Shown here one piece after another: positions 5,418 to 7,487 of a stretch of DNA of 7,487 nucleotides (position 1 is the stretch's first letter; each line of letters begins with the position of its first letter). The translations under genes were made by a program, and so were the position numbers. The notes beneath the pieces are model-generated. The model was not told the origin of the DNA. It saw nothing but the letters and a program-made list of their open reading frames with translations, and made no database searches. Origin of the DNA: DTSX01 sp964008355 (GTDB lineage: Bacteria; Pseudomonadota; Gammaproteobacteria; Steroidobacterales; UBA11654). The stretch is taken from the NCBI GenBank assembly GCA_964008355.1, contig CAXGBD010000059.1:1-7487 (forward strand). The letters are read 5' to 3'.

Positions 5418-7487
5418 CGAAGAACTCCTCCATGCGACTGTAGAGTTCAATTTTATTTTCCTCTAGCGTGAATCCATGTCCCTCTTCTTTTTTAATCAAG
5501 ACTTCATAGGGTATGTTTTTCTCATCCAATGCATCCATCAAAGTTTCAGCCTGTTCAACTCTAACGTTATAGTCTCGTCTGCCATGAACTATGAATAGTG
5601 GCGCCTTGATTTTATCCAGGTGAAAGTTTGGGGAGGTTTTCTTTAACTGATCAAGGTCCTTTTTTGGATCGAGGACATGATTATGAAACCATCTTTTCGC
5701 TCTATCAGTCCATCTACCGGTTTGCTCGTACAGCATCTTTATATCCCAGATTCCAACATAATTAACCGCGCATCGATAAAGCTCCGGTGTCAATGTAATC
5801 CCCGCCATGGTGGCATAACCTCCATAGCTTGCACCATAAATGCATACATGCTCTGGATCCGCAATACCTTGTTCCACTGCCCAATAAACACCATCACTGA
5901 TATCATCCTGCATTTCCAGACCCCATCGCTTGAATCCGATTCTTTCAAAGCGTTTACCGTAGCCTCCTGAGCCCCTGAAATTAATCTGCATGACTGCATA
6001 GCCTCTGTTCACAAAAAATTGTGTTTCACCGTTGAACCTCCATTGATCCTGGATGCCAAAAGGCCCACCATGTGGGTTAATAATCAGTGGTAGATTCTTG
6101 CCATTGCTATCAACAGGCACGCTTAAAAAACCATGGACTGTTTCCCCGTCCCTGGCTGTGAATGAGATGGGTTTCATTTCTGCCATGGTTTTAGGATCAA
6201 TCCAGGGTCTTACTGAACCCAAATAGGTAATCGTATTCTTGCCTCGGTCATAGAGGTAATAGTCACCTTGATTTCTATCATCAGCAATTGAGAGGATCAT
6301 TTTTTGTTGGTCATCGCTCATGGATGTGATCCCAACAAAATCAACGCCAAATGAAACATTGAGGTTCTCAATAATATTTTTCCATTTTTCATTAATGAAA
6401 TGCCGTTTTGGCTTGGTGTTTATATCGTTATAGACAATGGTGATGGCCTCCCCATCGTCGCTGAAGCCTAACCGAGTAACATCTGTGCCTTCATTTTCAA
6501 ATAGGTCCTCAATGTCGCCAGTCTCAGGATCAAATAAACCAATAGAATAGGTATCACGACCCAGATTTGAAGTAATGTATATTTTTTTATTGTCTTCTGT
6601 AAAACCAAGCGAGCCCCAACCATTTTGTAACCCTTCAAAACGATCAACCTCTCGCCATTCCGAGTCCTCATTTTCTCTATAGATAATCTGGGTTTCATAG
6701 CTGAGAGAGTTTTCATCCTGCATTGCAGCTAATCGGACTACTCCCTCATGATCTGCTCCCCATGATACAACTGGCCCAGGAGGTGAGATCTCTCGAAAAA
6801 AATTTCCGGTAAAAACATTCATTTTATAAATGTCATAAAGGTATCTTTTCCGATCATTTCTCATTACTAAGATGTGATCTGGATCATCTTTGAGAAGATT
6901 TAATGGAACAACATTCCCATCAGCATCTGCTGGTTTCACCAGTTGCTTGTCTTTGCTACCATCTTTGTTAACTGCATAAAGACCAAGAGTGTCTGCATAA
7001 CCTGAGATTCCATTAAGTTGATCTCCACCAGTTTCAAAAATAATTCTTTCATTGTTGGCCCAAAAAAAACCAGAAACGTTTTGACTTCTGAGCTGAGTCA
7101 CACGCACCCGTTCGCATCGTCCAAAGTTGCCTTGTTGACAATCCGGGTTTGGATCACTCAGCCAAATCACTACAATGTTGCGTCTACTGCGATCACAGAG
7201 ATGAACCCCTTTATCGGGTTGTATAAATCTTTTTTTTAATTGTTTCAGTAATTCTGGATTATTAGATACATCTCCATAGCCTTGTTTTTTGAATGTCTCT
7301 ATTAATTTTTTTGTTCTCTGTTTGCAGACTTTTTGAGTTTCTTCGTTGATGTTAAAAGGCAGCAGTGCTGCTAGATAGTCCCCATCTGGAGATAACTGAG
7401 GATTGAGCATCTGTGGGTCTTGGAAAAAATGCTCCACTGGAAATTGCTTAACAGCAAATGAATTTGAGTGAGCAAAAACAATCAACA
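5395..7487 (-). CDS. Exported S9-family (prolyl oligopeptidase-like) serine peptidase, N-terminus cut by the window edge
   Basis: About 696 residues are visible, numbered here from the TTG at 7485. That codon is probably not the true start: the frame stays open to the edge, and the first residues (IVFAHS) look like the end of a signal peptide with cleavage near A5, so the start codon lies beyond 7487. Residues about 15-420 are the beta-propeller, opening with FPVEHFFQDPQMLNPQLSPDG. The alpha/beta-hydrolase domain follows, with HGGP at 472-475 (oxyanion-hole region), NFRGSGGYG at 502-510, nucleophile S553 in GASYGG, acid D638 in HGRRDYNV and H670 in EEGHGF, so the triad is complete. It resembles the acylaminoacyl/dipeptidyl peptidase-like S9 group and should cleave peptides in the periplasm. 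Cysteines C54, C97, C116 and C124 in the N-terminal part fit an oxidising compartment. It runs tail to tail with the polyamine operon, 6 bases apart, and is probably a separate transcription unit. The exact peptide substrate cannot be told. Confidence 0.93.
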   Translation of the reverse strand, partial: LIVFAHSNSFAVKQFPVEHFFQDPQMLNPQLSPDGDYLAALLPFNINEETQKVCKQRTKKLIETFKKQGYGDVSNNPELLKQLKKRFIQPDKGVHLCDRSRRNIVVIWLSDPNPDCQQGNFGRCERVRVTQLRSQNVSGFFWANNERIIFETGGDQLNGISGYADTLGLYAVNKDGSKDKQLVKPADADGNVVPLNLLKDDPDHILVMRNDRKRYLYDIYKMNVFTGNFFREISPPGPVVSWGADHEGVVRLAAMQDENSLSYETQIIYRENEDSEWREVDRFEGLQNGWGSLGFTEDNKKIYITSNLGRDTYSIGLFDPETGDIEDLFENEGTDVTRLGFSDDGEAITIVYNDINTKPKRHFINEKWKNIIENLNVSFGVDFVGITSMSDDQQKMILSIADDRNQGDYYLYDRGKNTITYLGSVRPWIDPKTMAEMKPISFTARDGETVHGFLSVPVDSNGKNLPLIINPHGGPFGIQDQWRFNGETQFFVNRGYAVMQINFRGSGGYGKRFERIGFKRWGLEMQDDISDGVYWAVEQGIADPEHVCIYGASYGGYATMAGITLTPELYRCAVNYVGIWDIKMLYEQTGRWTDRAKRWFHNHVLDPKKDLDQLKKTSPNFHLDKIKAPLFIVHGRRDYNVRVEQAETLMDALDEKNIPYEVLIKKEEGHGFTLEENKIELYSRMEEFFEKNLAKY

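Noticed and set aside
5677..5970. 97-codon plus-strand open frame
   Set aside because: It is opposite the catalytic domain of the S9 peptidase, including the GASYGG nucleophile region; the peptidase frame explains the sequence.
7485..7487. TTG at 7485 as the real start of the S9 peptidase
   Set aside because: The residues after it look like the end of a signal peptide with no basic N-terminus, and the frame continues to the edge, so the true start is probably outside the window.

Overview
The window carries what looks like one forward polyamine-handling operon (about 1-5388), followed by a convergent S9-family peptidase gene (5395 to the right edge). The organism is probably a gammaproteobacterium, or at least a proteobacterium. 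This rests on a PotF-type putrescine-binding protein that aligns almost without gaps to the E. coli protein as I remember it, next to a PuuB-type oxidase. The base composition is AT-leaning (roughly 40% GC by eye). An AT-rich marine or uncultivated lineage would fit, but the sequence does not prove it.

Layout, left to right: (1) the C-terminal 195 residues of a PuuB-like FAD oxidase, cut by the left edge; (2) a PotF-like periplasmic polyamine-binding protein whose start overlaps the previous stop by 4 bases; (3) after 9 bases, a 569-residue YtcJ-like amidohydrolase (Amidohydrolase_3 family) with a lipoprotein signal; (4) after 2 bases, a 660-residue Tat-exported FAD oxidoreductase resembling spermidine dehydrogenase (SpdH). 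A weak hairpin plus T-run just past gene 4 may terminate the operon. (5) On the minus strand, an exported S9 prolyl-oligopeptidase-family peptidase, lacking its extreme N-terminus at the right edge. The two transcription units meet tail to tail, 6 bases apart.

Working model (inference): the binding protein captures a polyamine in the periplasm. The Tat-exported SpdH-like enzyme may oxidise spermidine there, and the PuuB-like enzyme handles gamma-glutamylated putrescine in the cytoplasm. The lipoprotein amidohydrolase is the unexplained member; it could release free amines from acylated or amide-linked precursors. The binding pocket of the PotF-like protein differs from E. coli PotF at positions known to discriminate between polyamines, two of them in a way that could suit a longer polyamine. 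No permease or ATPase genes for the transporter lie inside the window. No RNA genes, mobile elements, CRISPR arrays or notable repeats were seen, and there is no gene-free stretch over 300 bases.
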